Part shown: piece by piece, positions 42,672-54,920 of the stretch
How positions within the stretch are numbered: the stretch's first letter is position 1
How the letters are laid out: every line of letters begins with the position of its first letter
Source: Chloroflexota bacterium
Lineage (GTDB): Bacteria > Chloroflexota > Anaerolineae > Aggregatilineales > Ch27
Assembly (NCBI GenBank): GCA_019873685.1
Contig: JAIOAT010000006.1
Span: 1-64,000 of the forward strand
Length of the DNA stretch: 64,000 nt
Reading direction: 5' to 3'
The notes under the pieces: generated by a model
Seen by the model: the letters and a program-made list of their open reading frames with translations, nothing else
Told to the model about the DNA's origin: nothing
The model's database searches: none
Program-made: the position numbers and the translations under genes

Positions 42672-42709
42672 CCCGGCGCTCCTTTTTCCTCAGGAGCGCC
42701 GGGGTTTTT
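42672..42709 (+). terminator. Strong intrinsic terminator
   Basis: A 12-bp stem (42672-42683 with 42692-42703), an 8-base loop and T5 (42705-42709). It lies 263 bases past the FHA-gene stop. Confidence 0.88.
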
Positions 42710-42769
42710 GGGGCCAATTGCCCCCGCCAGACATCCGCGCCGCATTCCTGCATCTGCCGGGAATCGGCC

Positions 42770-42775
42770 TATAAT
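42770..42775 (+). promoter_or_regulatory. -10 element TATAAT for the metallopeptidase gene
   Basis: TATAAT at 42770-42775, 44 bases before ATG 42820, after the terminator. No clear -35. Confidence 0.45.
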
Positions 42776-42819
42776 GAAGCCAGGGGATTGAATGCCGCCG
42801 GGAACAGGGGAGCGACACC

Positions 42820-44547
42820 ATGAAGCGGAATCTGGCGAGTCTGGCAGCGCTGTCAATGGTGCTGCTGGCAACGCTGCTGGTGGCTGCCGGGCCGATTCAG
42901 GCCCAAAGCGGAACGCCACGCGTACAGGTTTTCACCGGCACTGTGAACGACAACGCCGAAGTGGTGCTCTATAACCTGCGCGGCTTGCCCGCCGGCCACA
43001 CCCTGTACGCCTACGCCCAGGCGACTTCCGGCGGGTTGGACACTTACCTGGGGCTGGGCACCTCTGGCTTTGCGCGGGTACTGCGCGAGGATGATGACAG
43101 CGGCGGCAACTACAACGCTGCGCTCAGTTACACCATTGTCGAGGCCGGGGACTATCAGCTCGCTGTCACCCGCTACGATGAAACCACCGCTGGCGGCTTT
43201 CGCCTGCTGATCGGCCTGGATGAACCAGCCATCCTCAACGGACGGGGCACGCCAACCGGCGCTCCTTTTGCCGTCGAGGGCGGGACTGCTGCCCGTTCCG
43301 CTATCCCCCTGAACGGCATGGGTATCAACTTCACTGACTGCTCGGTGCTGGAGGAGCGCCCGCAACTCAGCGGCCCGGAGGAGACGCTGGAAACGCGCTT
43401 CTTCATCCTGCACTATACCCGCAGCGGAGCCGACGCGGTCACCAGCCAGTATGCGGCGGCGGTCGCGGCCATCATCGATTCGGTCTGGAAGCGGGAGATC
43501 AACGAATTCGGCTGGCCTGCCCCGCCCGCCGATTGTGGCGAAGGCGGCGACACACGCTACGACGTATACCTGATCGACACCCTGGCCGACGGCACCATGC
43601 TGGGCTATACCGAGCCGCAGGCGCTCCTGGGCGATAACCCTGCCACCAGCGCCACAGAAGGCTGGGCTTCCTACAGTTACCTGGCCATTGAAAATGACTT
43701 TGACAATGATCCGGACGCCCTGGCCTTGATGCGGGCAACGCTGGCCCATGAATTCCACCACGCCATTCAGTTCGGCTACGATCTGAACGACATCGGCGGC
43801 CAGTGGTACTACGAGGCTACGGCGACCTGGATGGAAACCCAGGTCTTTCCGGAAGAAGAAGATGCCTCCCCCTATGTGGGCGATCTCTTTGCCACGCCCG
43901 ACCTGTGCGTGGGCAGCACACCCGCGGACGGCCGGTATGATATGCGCGTCTATGCGGAATGGCTGCTGATCGATTCGCTGGCCAGGGATTACGGGCGGCG
44001 GGCGGTACAGCGCCTGTGGGAACTGATCGTCGACCACGAAGGCATGGCCAGTTTCTACGCGCTGGCGGAGGAGCTGGGCACCACGCCCCAGCAGATCATC
44101 CAGCGTTACGCTATTCGCAACCTGCTGCGCGACTACGCCCTGGCGGATAACTTCAATGCCCGCGTGCGGGTGGAAAGCCTGGTGGAAGGCCCCGGGGAGG
44201 TCAGACCGCGTCAGTCGGGCGTCCAGCCGCTTGCGGTGGACTATGTGCTGGTCACCCAGCCGGGCATCTATACTTTCGAGATCTACCCGCCCAACCTCCG
44301 GCTGGTTGGCGTAGGGGTCATCCCCAAGACGGCGGAGGCGCATGTTTACACGCTGGGCCAGCGCGCCACGCTGAACACCATGCCCTACCCCTACACGTAC
44401 CTGCTGGTGCTCAACCCGGATACCTTCGAGGATAATGCCGCCTGTCCAACGGTGGACTGGCGGCTGACCGTGCGCGATGGCCGGGGGCAGACGCTGGTCG
44501 GCAACCCCAAGCGCTGGCCTGCGCCACACTTCGCCCCAACACGCTAG
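42820..44547 (+). CDS. Secreted zinc metallopeptidase with PPC-like N-terminal domain
   Basis: A 575-residue exported protein. A signal peptide (about 1-30, ending PIQAQ) precedes a PPC-like beta domain (about 38-140: LPAGHTLYAYAQA, LREDDDSGGNYNA). A peptidase domain follows with HEFHH (His310, Glu311, His314) and a downstream YYEATATWME whose Glu332 could be the third zinc ligand. This is the gluzincin/M6-like pattern of putative Myxococcus-type proteases. RFFILHYTRSG before it is the start of the catalytic fold. The C-terminal 120 residues look like a beta-domain. Own promoter and ribosome site; monocistronic. Confidence 0.85.
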   Translation: MKRNLASLAALSMVLLATLLVAAGPIQAQSGTPRVQVFTGTVNDNAEVVLYNLRGLPAGHTLYAYAQATSGGLDTYLGLGTSGFARVLREDDDSGGNYNAALSYTIVEAGDYQLAVTRYDETTAGGFRLLIGLDEPAILNGRGTPTGAPFAVEGGTAARSAIPLNGMGINFTDCSVLEERPQLSGPEETLETRFFILHYTRSGADAVTSQYAAAVAAIIDSVWKREINEFGWPAPPADCGEGGDTRYDVYLIDTLADGTMLGYTEPQALLGDNPATSATEGWASYSYLAIENDFDNDPDALALMRATLAHEFHHAIQFGYDLNDIGGQWYYEATATWMETQVFPEEEDASPYVGDLFATPDLCVGSTPADGRYDMRVYAEWLLIDSLARDYGRRAVQRLWELIVDHEGMASFYALAEELGTTPQQIIQRYAIRNLLRDYALADNFNARVRVESLVEGPGEVRPRQSGVQPLAVDYVLVTQPGIYTFEIYPPNLRLVGVGVIPKTAEAHVYTLGQRATLNTMPYPYTYLLVLNPDTFEDNAACPTVDWRLTVRDGRGQTLVGNPKRWPAPHFAPTR

Positions 44548-44576
44548 CCGGAGGGGGAATGGGGAATAGGGAGTGG

Positions 44577-44665
44577 GCAGTCTCCCGGCCGCTTTTTCTT
44601 ACCTCGTGCCTCTTGTCCCTTGCCTCCCGGTTTCCCGGCCTCCTGCCCCTTGCCACCGGCCTCTT
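44577..44665 (+). repeat. CT-rich member of the dispersed intergenic repeat
   Basis: Runs of TCCCGGCC, TTGCCTCCCGG and CCCGGCCTCCTGCCCCTTGCC between the metallopeptidase stop and the next promoter. They resemble the arms at 31535, 34736 and 56327. Confidence 0.4.
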
Positions 44666-44678
44666 ATCCCGGCATAAT
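44650..44678 (+). promoter_or_regulatory. Promoter for the PfkB-type kinase gene
   Basis: TTGCCA (44650-44655), 17-base spacer, CATAAT (44673-44678), 20 bases before GTG 44699. Confidence 0.5.
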
Positions 44679-44698
44679 GGCCCTGCCACGCCCGCCCT

Positions 44699-45598
44699 GT
44701 GAACGCGCCCGCCGCTAGAAATGACGCCATCATGACTTCAGCCGTTGACTACCTGGTACTGGGCCATGTCGCCCATGACCGCACGCCGGCCGGCCCACAA
44801 CTGGGCGGCACAGTCGCCTACTCGTCGGTAGTGGCGCGGGCGATGGGCCTGCGCGTTGGCATCGTGACCAGCGCTCACCCCGCCGATCCCGTCCTGGCCG
44901 GTTTGCACGGCCTGGATGGCCTGGATGTGCACCTCATCCCGGCGGAAAGTTCCACCATCTTTGTCAACACGTATACGGAAGCCGGGCGCGTCCAGGTGGT
45001 GGAAGGCCATGCGCGGACGTTGCGACTGGCCGATGTGCCCGACGGCTGGCGGCGTGCGCCGATCGTCCACCTCGGCCCGATCACGCCCAGCCTGGACGCC
45101 TCCATCCGCCCGGAGAACTTTCCCGGTGCGCTGGTAGGCATCACACCGCAGGGGTATATGCGCACCTGGGACGAGGCCGGACATGTGTCGCCGGTGCCAT
45201 GGGCGCAGGCAGCGGCCATGCTGCCCCATGCCGTGACCGTCCTCAGTGATGAAGACCTGGGCCATTCCGAGGCGCTGGAACAGGAATACGCGGCCCTGGC
45301 GCGGGCGCTGGTGGTCACACGCAACTATAACGGCGCATCGCTCTACCTGGGCGGCGTGCGCCGCGACTATGCCGCGCCACAGATCGCCCGGCTGTGCCAT
45401 CCAACCGGCGCGGGCGATGTCTTTGCGGCGGCGCTATTCGTCACCCTGCTACGCCACCCTGGCGACTGGGATCGGGCGATGGTCGTGGCGGTCAACGTGG
45501 CCAGTTCGTTTGTGGAGTATTGCGGCGACCCCGGCGCGCCATCACTGGAAAGCATGCGCCGCGTGCTGGAGGCCCCGCGCCTGCGGGCTTTGCTCTAG
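44699..45598 (+). CDS. PfkB-family carbohydrate/nucleoside kinase
   Basis: Ribokinase-like enzyme. DYLVLGHVAHD and GPQLGGTVAYSSVVARAMG form the substrate lid region. PTGAGDVFAAALF is the anion hole with the catalytic Asp. The central part is more diverged (TVLSDEDLGHSEAL). Length 299 is normal. The substrate, for example a sugar, adenosine or inositol, cannot be told. The start is GTG 44699 or ATG 44732. The gene ends four bases into the convergent MFS gene. Confidence 0.82.
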   Translation: MNAPAARNDAIMTSAVDYLVLGHVAHDRTPAGPQLGGTVAYSSVVARAMGLRVGIVTSAHPADPVLAGLHGLDGLDVHLIPAESSTIFVNTYTEAGRVQVVEGHARTLRLADVPDGWRRAPIVHLGPITPSLDASIRPENFPGALVGITPQGYMRTWDEAGHVSPVPWAQAAAMLPHAVTVLSDEDLGHSEALEQEYAALARALVVTRNYNGASLYLGGVRRDYAAPQIARLCHPTGAGDVFAAALFVTLLRHPGDWDRAMVVAVNVASSFVEYCGDPGAPSLESMRRVLEAPRLRALL

Positions 45599-46818
45599 CG
45601 CATACGGGCGCTGTTCCGCCCCGGCAACAGGGCCACTGCCGGTACGCTCAATAAAGCCAGGACCGCACTGATCGTAAACGCGGTCGGCATCCCCAGCCCA
45701 TCCGCCAGCAACCCCAGCACGATCACCGCCCCGGAACGGATGGTGAAGCTGAGCGCCATATAGATGCCGTTGGCCAGGGCGCGATTTTCCGGGTAGCTTT
45801 CCTGCACCAGCGCCATGATCACCGGCGTGATCGCCAGTGTGAAGAAGCCCATCAGGATCAGCAGCGGCAGGCGGGCCATCCCCTGTACCGCCAGAAAGAC
45901 CAGCAACAGCAGCGGCGCGACCAGCATCGCCCCGGCCAGCGATGGCCGCCGCCCGATCCGGTCGCTGATCGAGCCGCCCAGCAAGGCCCCGGCTACGCCC
46001 GCCGCCTGCAGGATGGCCAGCGCCGCCCCGGCCAGCTGCAGGCTATCGCCTTCTTCCGTCAGGAAGGTGGGCAGGTAGGTGGTCAGCGCCACATTCAGCA
46101 ACATCGGCAGGGCCAGAATCAGCGAGAGCGGCAGCAGGAACGGCCCCATGCTCCGCAGGGCCGTCCGCACCGGCAGGGGTTGCTCCAGACGGACAGCAAC
46201 CGTCGGCTCCGGGCCGCGCCGCAGGACAAAGACCAGCAGCCCTGAGGCCAGCAGGCCGAAGACCATTAACCAGGAAGCATTCAGGAGGCTGCCCTCGCCG
46301 ATGGCGCTGACGATCAGCAGCGGCCCGACCGTCCGCCCCAGTTCCCCGCCCACCATCCACAGGCTCATGCCGCGCCCCAGCGCCGCTCCGGAGTGCCGCC
46401 CGACCATGACCGGCCCCACACTGTGCAGCCCGGCGGAGATCAGCCCGGTCAGTGTCAGCAGGAAAGCCAGCATCACATAGCTGGAGGCTACGCCCAGCAA
46501 ACTCATCAGGATGCCTGCCGCCGCCGGGGCCAGAATCACCAGGGCGCGCAGGGCATAGCGATCAGCCAGATGGCCGATCGCTGGCTGTAGCAGTGAGGGG
46601 AACTGCATGAAGACGGTCAGCGTCCCGGCCTGGGTTTTGGAAAGCGCCAGCGCCGCGATGAAGTGCGGCAGCAGCGGCGCCAGGAAGGCCGTATACATGT
46701 CGTGCACCGCATGTGCGGCGGCAGTGACCACCACCCGCCCGGCCTGAAAGCGCCTGTCCTCTACAGCAGGAACCGGGGTAGCGGCAGGGTGCAGGGCAGT
46801 ACGAGCGGCTGGAGGCAT
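45595..46818 (-). CDS. MFS transporter (fosmidomycin-resistance-like)
   Basis: About 12 membrane helices. [20 protein letters not shown] at the first helix and [24 protein letters not shown] (the motif A region) match the Fsr/YnfM-like exporter group. [16 protein letters not shown] is the second-half motif. The N-terminus is uncertain: ATG codons occur at 46863, 46830 and 46818; the last is used here because GGA lies at a fair distance and no extra residues look conserved. The substrate is unknown. The start region is divergent from the downstream probable pseudokinase gene. Confidence 0.82.
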   Translation of the reverse strand: MPPAARTALHPAATPVPAVEDRRFQAGRVVVTAAAHAVHDMYTAFLAPLLPHFIAALALSKTQAGTLTVFMQFPSLLQPAIGHLADRYALRALVILAPAAAGILMSLLGVASSYVMLAFLLTLTGLISAGLHSVGPVMVGRHSGAALGRGMSLWMVGGELGRTVGPLLIVSAIGEGSLLNASWLMVFGLLASGLLVFVLRRGPEPTVAVRLEQPLPVRTALRSMGPFLLPLSLILALPMLLNVALTTYLPTFLTEEGDSLQLAGAALAILQAAGVAGALLGGSISDRIGRRPSLAGAMLVAPLLLLVFLAVQGMARLPLLILMGFFTLAITPVIMALVQESYPENRALANGIYMALSFTIRSGAVIVLGLLADGLGMPTAFTISAVLALLSVPAVALLPGRNSARMR

Positions 46819-46975
46819 GAGGGCGATCATCCTTGCTGGCGACAGGCGGCGCATGGCCAACAACTATACCCTGCCTGCGCCGCGCCGGGTGGGGTGCAGG
46901 CAAAACCGGGAGGCACGAGGCAGGCGGCCCGATTGCTCACTGCCTGCCCCCATTCCCCCTGCGGTATTCGGTCAG

Positions 46976-47005
46976 TTGAGGGGGACGCCAGTCTGCCGGT
47001 ATAAT
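46976..47005 (+). promoter_or_regulatory. Promoter of the kinase-pair operon
   Basis: TTGAGG (46976-46981), 18-base spacer, TATAAT (47000-47005), nine bases before ATG 47015. Position argues for a leaderless or near-leaderless mRNA and excludes the longer reading frame that starts at 46817. Confidence 0.65.
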
Positions 47006-47014
47006 AGCCTGCCA

Positions 47015-49354
47015 ATGAGCATGTTCACCGCGCAGGCAACCCTTCTTCATGATCGATACCGACCCGGCCAGCTGCTTGAGCACGGGCCGATGGGTGATGT
47101 CTTCCTGGCGGAAGACCTGGAAACCGGCTACCTGGTAGTCATCCGCACCCTGGCCCCCAACCTGGCGCTGAACGCCGACGTCCTGGCCGCGTTTGAGGGC
47201 GACGCAGCCAAGCTGCGTTCCCTGAACCTGCCGACCATTGCCGCCTACGAAGACATTTTCTTTCACCGCAACAGCCTGCATATGGTGCGGCCTTACCTGC
47301 CCGGCCCGCCGCTGGACAAATTCCTGGCGGAACACGGGCCGTTGCCCCCGGCGCAATGGCGCCAGTGGGCGCTTTCCCTGGCCCGCACACTGGCTGCCGC
47401 TCACGTCGAAGGCGTCGTGCATGGCGACCTGCGGCCTGGCAACATCTATGTCGTGCCCAAGCGCGCCCTGCCCGCGCTGGCCGCCGCCCATCCCCACCAT
47501 GGCGGCCAGCCGCCCGGCGCGGAAGAGGACACCCGGCCCATTGTTGACCGCCAAGTCCCGACCCGTCCTGTGCTGAGCAGCGAGGACCATCCCGCCGATA
47601 CGCCCGGCGACTTCCGGCTGGTGATCACCAATTTCTCGTCCTACCGGCTGCTGGAGAACCGGCGGCTGGTGACGACCAGCGCCCGCTTGCGGGTTTCCAG
47701 CTACACCAGCCCGCAGCGCTGGCAGGGCCAGCCCACGACCATGTCCGACGACATCTGGAATCTGGGCGTGCTGCTGTTCCAGATGGCCAGCGGGCGGCTG
47801 CCGTTCGAGGGCGGCAATGACGCCGACATCATGAACCGGGTGCTCTACCAGGCGACGCCAAACCTGCGCGGACGTGTGCCGCGCGGCCTGGTGGCGATCA
47901 TCGAGCGCCTGCTGGAGAAAGACCCCTGGCGGCGTTACCGCAGCCTGGGCGCCGTGATCTCCGACCTGGAACGCGGGACGGTGCGCTGGCCGGGGCGGCG
48001 CTCCGGCCTGATGCCGCGCCGGCGCAGCCCGTTGCTTTCCTGGGGGCTGTTCCTGCTCTTTGTGCTCTTGCTGCTGGCCATCCCGGCGGGCGGCGGGGTA
48101 GCCCTGGTGACCGGCAACCAGCCCACCCCCACGCCGATCCGGGTCGCGGGGGTGATTGTCTTCTCCACGCCGACGCCCACCCCCTCCCCGATCATCCTGC
48201 CTTTCCAGCCGGGCGGGCCGCCGACGGCCACCCTGACGCCCAGCGCCACCTGGACGCCGCTGGTGATCACCAACACGCCCCTGCCGACCTTCACGCCTTC
48301 CGATACGCCGACGGCGACCTTCACGCCCTCGATCACGCCATCGCCGACGGTCACGCCCAGCGCCACGGCTACGGCCACCGCCACGGCCACAGAGACGCCC
48401 ACGCTCTCGCCGACGCCCACACCGCCGCCCACGGCGACCGCCACGCCGACAGCGACCGATACGCCCACGGCCACCGCCACCGCCACATGGACGCCCTCGC
48501 CGACCCTTTCGCCCACGCCTACGGCGACGGCCACCAGCACGCCCAACGCCACGGCCACGGCTAACCTGGAAGCGTTCCTGACCCGCGCCGCCATCATCGC
48601 GGCGACGCAGACGGCGCTGGAGACCCGCCTGGCTCCCACGCCAACGCCTGATCTGGCCGCCACCAGTATCGCCCTGACGCCAGCCGCCGCCGTCCTCCGC
48701 CAGCTTCACCCGGCCCGTACCGCTTCCAGCGCCCTGCCGCAATGCTTTGCCGGGGAGCAACTGATCTTCTTCAGCGATTTCACTACCCTTAGCGGTCTGC
48801 CGGGGACGCTGCCCGGCGGCTTCCTCAACGAGCAGATTGGCCGGGACGCCGCCCTGCACCTGACACAAACCGGCACCTGGGCCATCCCCATCCCGGCAGG
48901 ATACGCCCGCGTTCGCTTCGACATGCTGGCCCCGCGCGCTGTGACCCCGCCCCTGACGCTCAGCTTCGTACCGGCAGGGACGGCGGCCAACCGCATCGGC
49001 TGGCGGCTGACCTGGGCGCTGGGCGATGCGGAGACGAATACCGGCCTGCTACTGGAAAAAGTGCGCGGCGGCCAGCCGGAGACAGTATCCTCGCTGGTGT
49101 CGGTGCCCTTTGACGAATGGGTGACGGTGGACATGGGCTTCCAGCCGCTGGTGGAAGGACGCAGCGTCTTCCAGCTTAACGTCTACACGGCGGCGGGATC
49201 GCGGGCCGCGCTGCTGGTGATCGACAATGACGAACTGGCGCCGTTCAGCGCCCTGGCCATCAACGCTACCATTGACAGCGCGCCCTGGCTGGATAACCTG
49301 CAGATTTGCGCCCGGCCCGGCCCCTGGCCGCCGCAGGCGTCGACCGGCTCATGA
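47015..49354 (+). CDS. Transmembrane Ser/Thr-kinase-like protein, probable pseudokinase
   Basis: A 779-residue protein in the layout kinase fold, membrane helix, Thr/Pro linker, external beta domain. The kinase fold (about 15-330) is degenerate. The ATP-binding Lys of strand 3 is Arg44 (VVIRTL). HRDLKPEN reads HGDLRPGN (Asp138 and Asn143 kept), and DFG reads NFS (206-208), losing the main metal ligand. An insertion of about 50 residues separates the last two motifs. A TM helix lies at about 345-368. A TPT-rich linker (about 370-540) leads to an outer beta-sandwich (about 575-770) with [15 protein letters not shown] and VRFDMLAP. It probably signals without phosphotransfer. ATGA overlap downstream. 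Confidence 0.85.
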   Translation: MSMFTAQATLLHDRYRPGQLLEHGPMGDVFLAEDLETGYLVVIRTLAPNLALNADVLAAFEGDAAKLRSLNLPTIAAYEDIFFHRNSLHMVRPYLPGPPLDKFLAEHGPLPPAQWRQWALSLARTLAAAHVEGVVHGDLRPGNIYVVPKRALPALAAAHPHHGGQPPGAEEDTRPIVDRQVPTRPVLSSEDHPADTPGDFRLVITNFSSYRLLENRRLVTTSARLRVSSYTSPQRWQGQPTTMSDDIWNLGVLLFQMASGRLPFEGGNDADIMNRVLYQATPNLRGRVPRGLVAIIERLLEKDPWRRYRSLGAVISDLERGTVRWPGRRSGLMPRRRSPLLSWGLFLLFVLLLLAIPAGGGVALVTGNQPTPTPIRVAGVIVFSTPTPTPSPIILPFQPGGPPTATLTPSATWTPLVITNTPLPTFTPSDTPTATFTPSITPSPTVTPSATATATATATETPTLSPTPTPPPTATATPTATDTPTATATATWTPSPTLSPTPTATATSTPNATATANLEAFLTRAAIIAATQTALETRLAPTPTPDLAATSIALTPAAAVLRQLHPARTASSALPQCFAGEQLIFFSDFTTLSGLPGTLPGGFLNEQIGRDAALHLTQTGTWAIPIPAGYARVRFDMLAPRAVTPPLTLSFVPAGTAANRIGWRLTWALGDAETNTGLLLEKVRGGQPETVSSLVSVPFDEWVTVDMGFQPLVEGRSVFQLNVYTAAGSRAALLVIDNDELAPFSALAINATIDSAPWLDNLQICARPGPWPPQASTGS

Positions 49355-49448
49355 GCGCACCCTGTGGCTACGACGATGACGATGATATGGATTCGCGGGA
49401 GGAAGCGGCGCTGTTCCTGAAGCGCTCGCTGGAACCGGCAGGACACCG

Positions 49449-49452
<4 letters not shown>
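49351..49452 (+). CDS. 33-codon acidic ORF bridging the two kinase genes
   Basis: ATG 49351 overlaps the stop of the upstream gene (ATGA), and its TGA at 49450-49452 overlaps the ATG of the next gene (ATGA). The peptide starts [18 protein letters not shown] and ends [11 protein letters not shown]: a Cys, an acidic run, then a short amphipathic helix. No signal or membrane segment is seen. The double overlap in frame with both neighbours suggests real translational coupling. It may be a functional micropeptide, or only a ribosome bridge that carries translation to the active kinase. No homologue is known to me. Confidence 0.5.
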
Positions 49453-52289
<2,837 letters not shown>

Positions 52290-52311
52290 CGGTTCGCCCC
52301 CGGAGGCTTCC

Positions 52312-52845
52312 GTGAGTACCCTGGAAACCGACCTGGAGCGCATCGCTGCCCTGGCCACCGCCCGGCAGGATGAATTCGAGGTGCTGCGTTACACCCTGGA
52401 ACTGCTGGAAGATGAATTGCCCGATCCGGCGCTGGATGCGCTGGTGGAGACGGTGGCCGCGCCGATCATCGCCGCCATCGACTGCACGCAGTGCGCCCAC
52501 TGTTGCCGGACGCTGGATGTGTACCTGACTCCGGCAGACGCTGCGCGGCTGGCCGAAGGACTGGGCCTGCCGGTTGAGGACGTGATCGCCCGGCACATCG
52601 ACCGCGATACCGCAGCGGTCGAAGAATGGGGCAAACTCAACTGCCGTCCCTGCGCCTTTCTGGATGGTCAGTTGTGCCGGGTCTACGCCCATCGCCCGGA
52701 ATCCTGCCGCATTTATCCGGCGTTCACCCCTGACTTCCGCTGGACTCTGGCCGATACACTGGCGGGGGCGGGCGCCTGCCCGATCATTTACCACGTGCTG
52801 GATGCGCTCAGCCGCCGCTTCAATGGCGACCTCTTCGGTGTATAA
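52312..52845 (+). CDS. YkgJ-family cysteine-cluster protein
   Basis: A 177-residue protein with CTQCAHCC, CRPCAFL, LCRVYAHRPESCR and GACP, the Cys pattern of the YkgJ/Fli-B-like zinc- or iron-binding family. The N-terminal 45 residues are helical. The family's metal and function are unsettled. GTG 52312 is supported by CGGAGG six bases upstream and lies 22 bases after the kinase stop, so it may be the last gene of the kinase operon. Confidence 0.85.
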   Translation: MSTLETDLERIAALATARQDEFEVLRYTLELLEDELPDPALDALVETVAAPIIAAIDCTQCAHCCRTLDVYLTPADAARLAEGLGLPVEDVIARHIDRDTAAVEEWGKLNCRPCAFLDGQLCRVYAHRPESCRIYPAFTPDFRWTLADTLAGAGACPIIYHVLDALSRRFNGDLFGV

Positions 52846-52846
52846 T
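52841..52846 (+). promoter_or_regulatory. -10 element TATAAT overlapping the cysteine-cluster gene stop
   Basis: TATAAT 52841-52846 coincides with the TAA stop of the upstream gene, 112 bases before ATG 52959. TTCAAT at 52819-52824 is a weak -35. Confidence 0.4.
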
Positions 52847-52958
52847 GAGGGTGATCGGGTGTCTGTCGTCCCCGCTGCATCGCCGCCCCCTCTGACACTG
52901 CCGCGCCGCCTTCCATGGCGGCTCTCCCGTCCGAAGCAGTCCGTTCGGGAGGCAGATT

Positions 52959-53294
52959 ATGAGCAAGCGCCTTGTACCGATCCTCGTCTGCGACGGCTGC
53001 GGCACCGAGATCACCGTCGATTTCTACATTACCCGCCAGCCCGGCAACCAGAAGGTCATCCAGCGGGATCGCCATGCATCGCCGGAGCGTCATTTCTGCT
53101 GCGCCGCCTGTGAAGGCTGGTGGGATGCCCAGTTCCCACCCCAAGGACCCTGGGGGCCGGCCTGGGATGAGCGCGACTGGTGGTGCGAGCATGTCGGCCC
53201 CTGCGCGGAGCGCGCCCGCGTGCGCACCGTCCACGTGGAAGAGCCGCTCGTCGACCTGGAGTTCCACGACCGCGATCCGGAGCCGATTGGCTAA
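52959..53294 (+). CDS. Small Cys-rich protein, probable zinc binding
   Basis: A 111-residue protein with CDGCGTE at 11-17, FCCAAC in the middle and WWCEHVGPC later. These are paired Cys that could hold one or two zinc ions in a ribbon-like fold. The C-terminus is acidic. No signal or membrane segment is seen. GGGAGGCAG precedes ATG 52959. No family recognised. It is separated from the previous gene by 113 bases with its own -10, and ends at a convergent terminator shared with rny. Confidence 0.7.
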   Translation: MSKRLVPILVCDGCGTEITVDFYITRQPGNQKVIQRDRHASPERHFCCAACEGWWDAQFPPQGPWGPAWDERDWWCEHVGPCAERARVRTVHVEEPLVDLEFHDRDPEPIG

Positions 53295-53330
53295 GGCGGC
53301 CCTCCCCGGCCAGCAAACCAGAAAACGAAC

Positions 53331-53361
53331 AGCGGAGGCGTCCGGGTGGAGCGCCTCCGCT
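53331..53361. terminator. Bidirectional terminator between the Cys-rich gene and rny
   Basis: A perfect 10-bp stem (53331-53340 with 53352-53361) lies between convergent stops at 53294 and 53386. On the minus strand it is followed by GTTCGTTTTC. Confidence 0.6.
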
Positions 53362-53385
53362 GGCGATGCTGCTTCGAACTAACGA

Positions 53386-54915
53386 TCAGCGGGCGTAATC
53401 CGTTGAGCGCGTCTCCCGGATGACCTGCACTTTGATCTGGCCGGGGTACTGCATCGTCTCTTCGATCTTGCGGGCGATGTCGCGGGCCAGCCGCAGCGCA
53501 GCCAGGTCGTCGATCTCCTCCGGGCGGACGATGATGCGCACCTCACGCCCGGCCTGCAGCGCATAGCATTGTTCCACGCCGGGGAAGGCCGCTGCCAGGT
53601 CTTCCAGCGCCTTGACGCGCTTGATGTAGGATTCCAGGCTTTCCCGCCGGGCGCCGGGCCGGGCGCCGCTGATGGCGTCGGCGGCCTCCACAATCACCGC
53701 TTCCACGCACGTTTGCTCTTCCTCATGGTGGTGGGAAGCGATGCAGTTGACCACCTTCTCCGGCACTTTGTAGCGGCGGGCCAGTTCTGCGCCCAGGGCG
53801 GCGTGCGTGCCTTCCATGTCGTGGTCGACGGCCTTGCCGATGTCATGCAGCAGGCCGCCCATCTTGGCGACGGTGACATCGGCGCCCAGTTCGGCGGCGA
53901 TGATCCCGGCGATATGGGCGGTTTCGATGGCATGGGCGTGCTGGTTCTGGCCGTAGCTGGTGCGGAACTTGAGCTGGCCGACCAGCTTGATCAGTTCCGG
54001 ATGCAGGCCGGGCAGGCCGACTTCGTAGACGGCGCGTTCGCCCTCTTCCTGGATTACCCGCTCGACTTCCTTGCGCGAATCTTCCACCAGTTTTTCGATC
54101 CGGGCCGGGTGGATGCGGCCATCCACCACCAGCTTGGCCAGCGCCCGCTTGGCGACCTCGCGCCGCACGGGATTGAAGCTGCTGATGGTGACGGCTTCCG
54201 GCGTGTCGTCAACAACGACATCGACGCCGGTGGCCTGCTCAAAGGCGCGGATGTTGCGCCCGTTGCGCCCGATGATGCGGCCCTTCATCTCGTCGGAGGG
54301 CAGGGCCACCACGCTGACCGCCGTTTCGGAGACATGCTCGGACGCGATGCGCTGGATGGCCAGCGAGATGATATCGCGGGCGCGGTCATCGGCGGTGGCT
54401 TTTAGCTCGGCCTCAACCTCGCGGATGCGGCGGGCCATATCCTGGCGGGCTTCCTGTTCGACCGCGTTGAGCAGATGCTCGCGCGCTTCATCAACCGTCA
54501 TCTGCGCCACGCGCTGCAGTTCATCCAGGTGCTGCTGGTACAGGGCGTCAATCTCGGCAGCCCGCTTATCGATCTTGCTCTGGCGTTTATTCAGGGCCTG
54601 TTCACGCTGGTCCAGGCGCTCGATGCGCTGATCGAGGTCTTCACGGCGTTTTTGCAGGCGGTCTTCCTCGCGTTCCAGTTCGCGCCGGCGACGCTCGACC
54701 AGCTTGCTGGCCTCCCGTTCTACTTCCAGCGCATTGCTCTTGGCCTGGTCCTCGATCTCAAGGGCGCGGGCTTCAGCCTCCGCGATCAGACGGGCGGCTT
54801 CTTCTTCCGCCGCCAGCCGTCGCTTGTTGGAGCGGCTGTTGGCGTAGTACCACACCGCCCCGCCCCCGATGATCAGGCCCACTACAGCGGCCACGATCAC
54901 GGCGAATACTTCCAT
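53386..54915 (-). CDS. rny: Ribonuclease Y
   Basis: Membrane-anchored endoribonuclease that initiates mRNA decay. The N-terminal helix (FAVIVAAVVGLIIGGGAV), a long coiled coil (about 25-185), a KH domain (GRIIGRNGRNIRAFE), and an HD domain with the catalytic motif LLHDIGKAVDHD give the standard order and length (509). ATG 54915 is chosen because AGGAGT lies eight bases upstream; an in-frame ATG at 54933 would overlap recX. It is the second gene of a recX-rny unit. The usual recA is not upstream in this window. Confidence 0.95.
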   Translation of the reverse strand: MEVFAVIVAAVVGLIIGGGAVWYYANSRSNKRRLAAEEEAARLIAEAEARALEIEDQAKSNALEVEREASKLVERRRRELEREEDRLQKRREDLDQRIERLDQREQALNKRQSKIDKRAAEIDALYQQHLDELQRVAQMTVDEAREHLLNAVEQEARQDMARRIREVEAELKATADDRARDIISLAIQRIASEHVSETAVSVVALPSDEMKGRIIGRNGRNIRAFEQATGVDVVVDDTPEAVTISSFNPVRREVAKRALAKLVVDGRIHPARIEKLVEDSRKEVERVIQEEGERAVYEVGLPGLHPELIKLVGQLKFRTSYGQNQHAHAIETAHIAGIIAAELGADVTVAKMGGLLHDIGKAVDHDMEGTHAALGAELARRYKVPEKVVNCIASHHHEEEQTCVEAVIVEAADAISGARPGARRESLESYIKRVKALEDLAAAFPGVEQCYALQAGREVRIIVRPEEIDDLAALRLARDIARKIEETMQYPGQIKVQVIRETRSTDYAR

Positions 54916-54920
54916 GCTGT

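Noticed and set aside
46937-48868. 643-codon minus-strand Arg/Gly-rich frame
   Set aside because: Antisense to the probable pseudokinase and its TPT linker; low-complexity composition with no domain.
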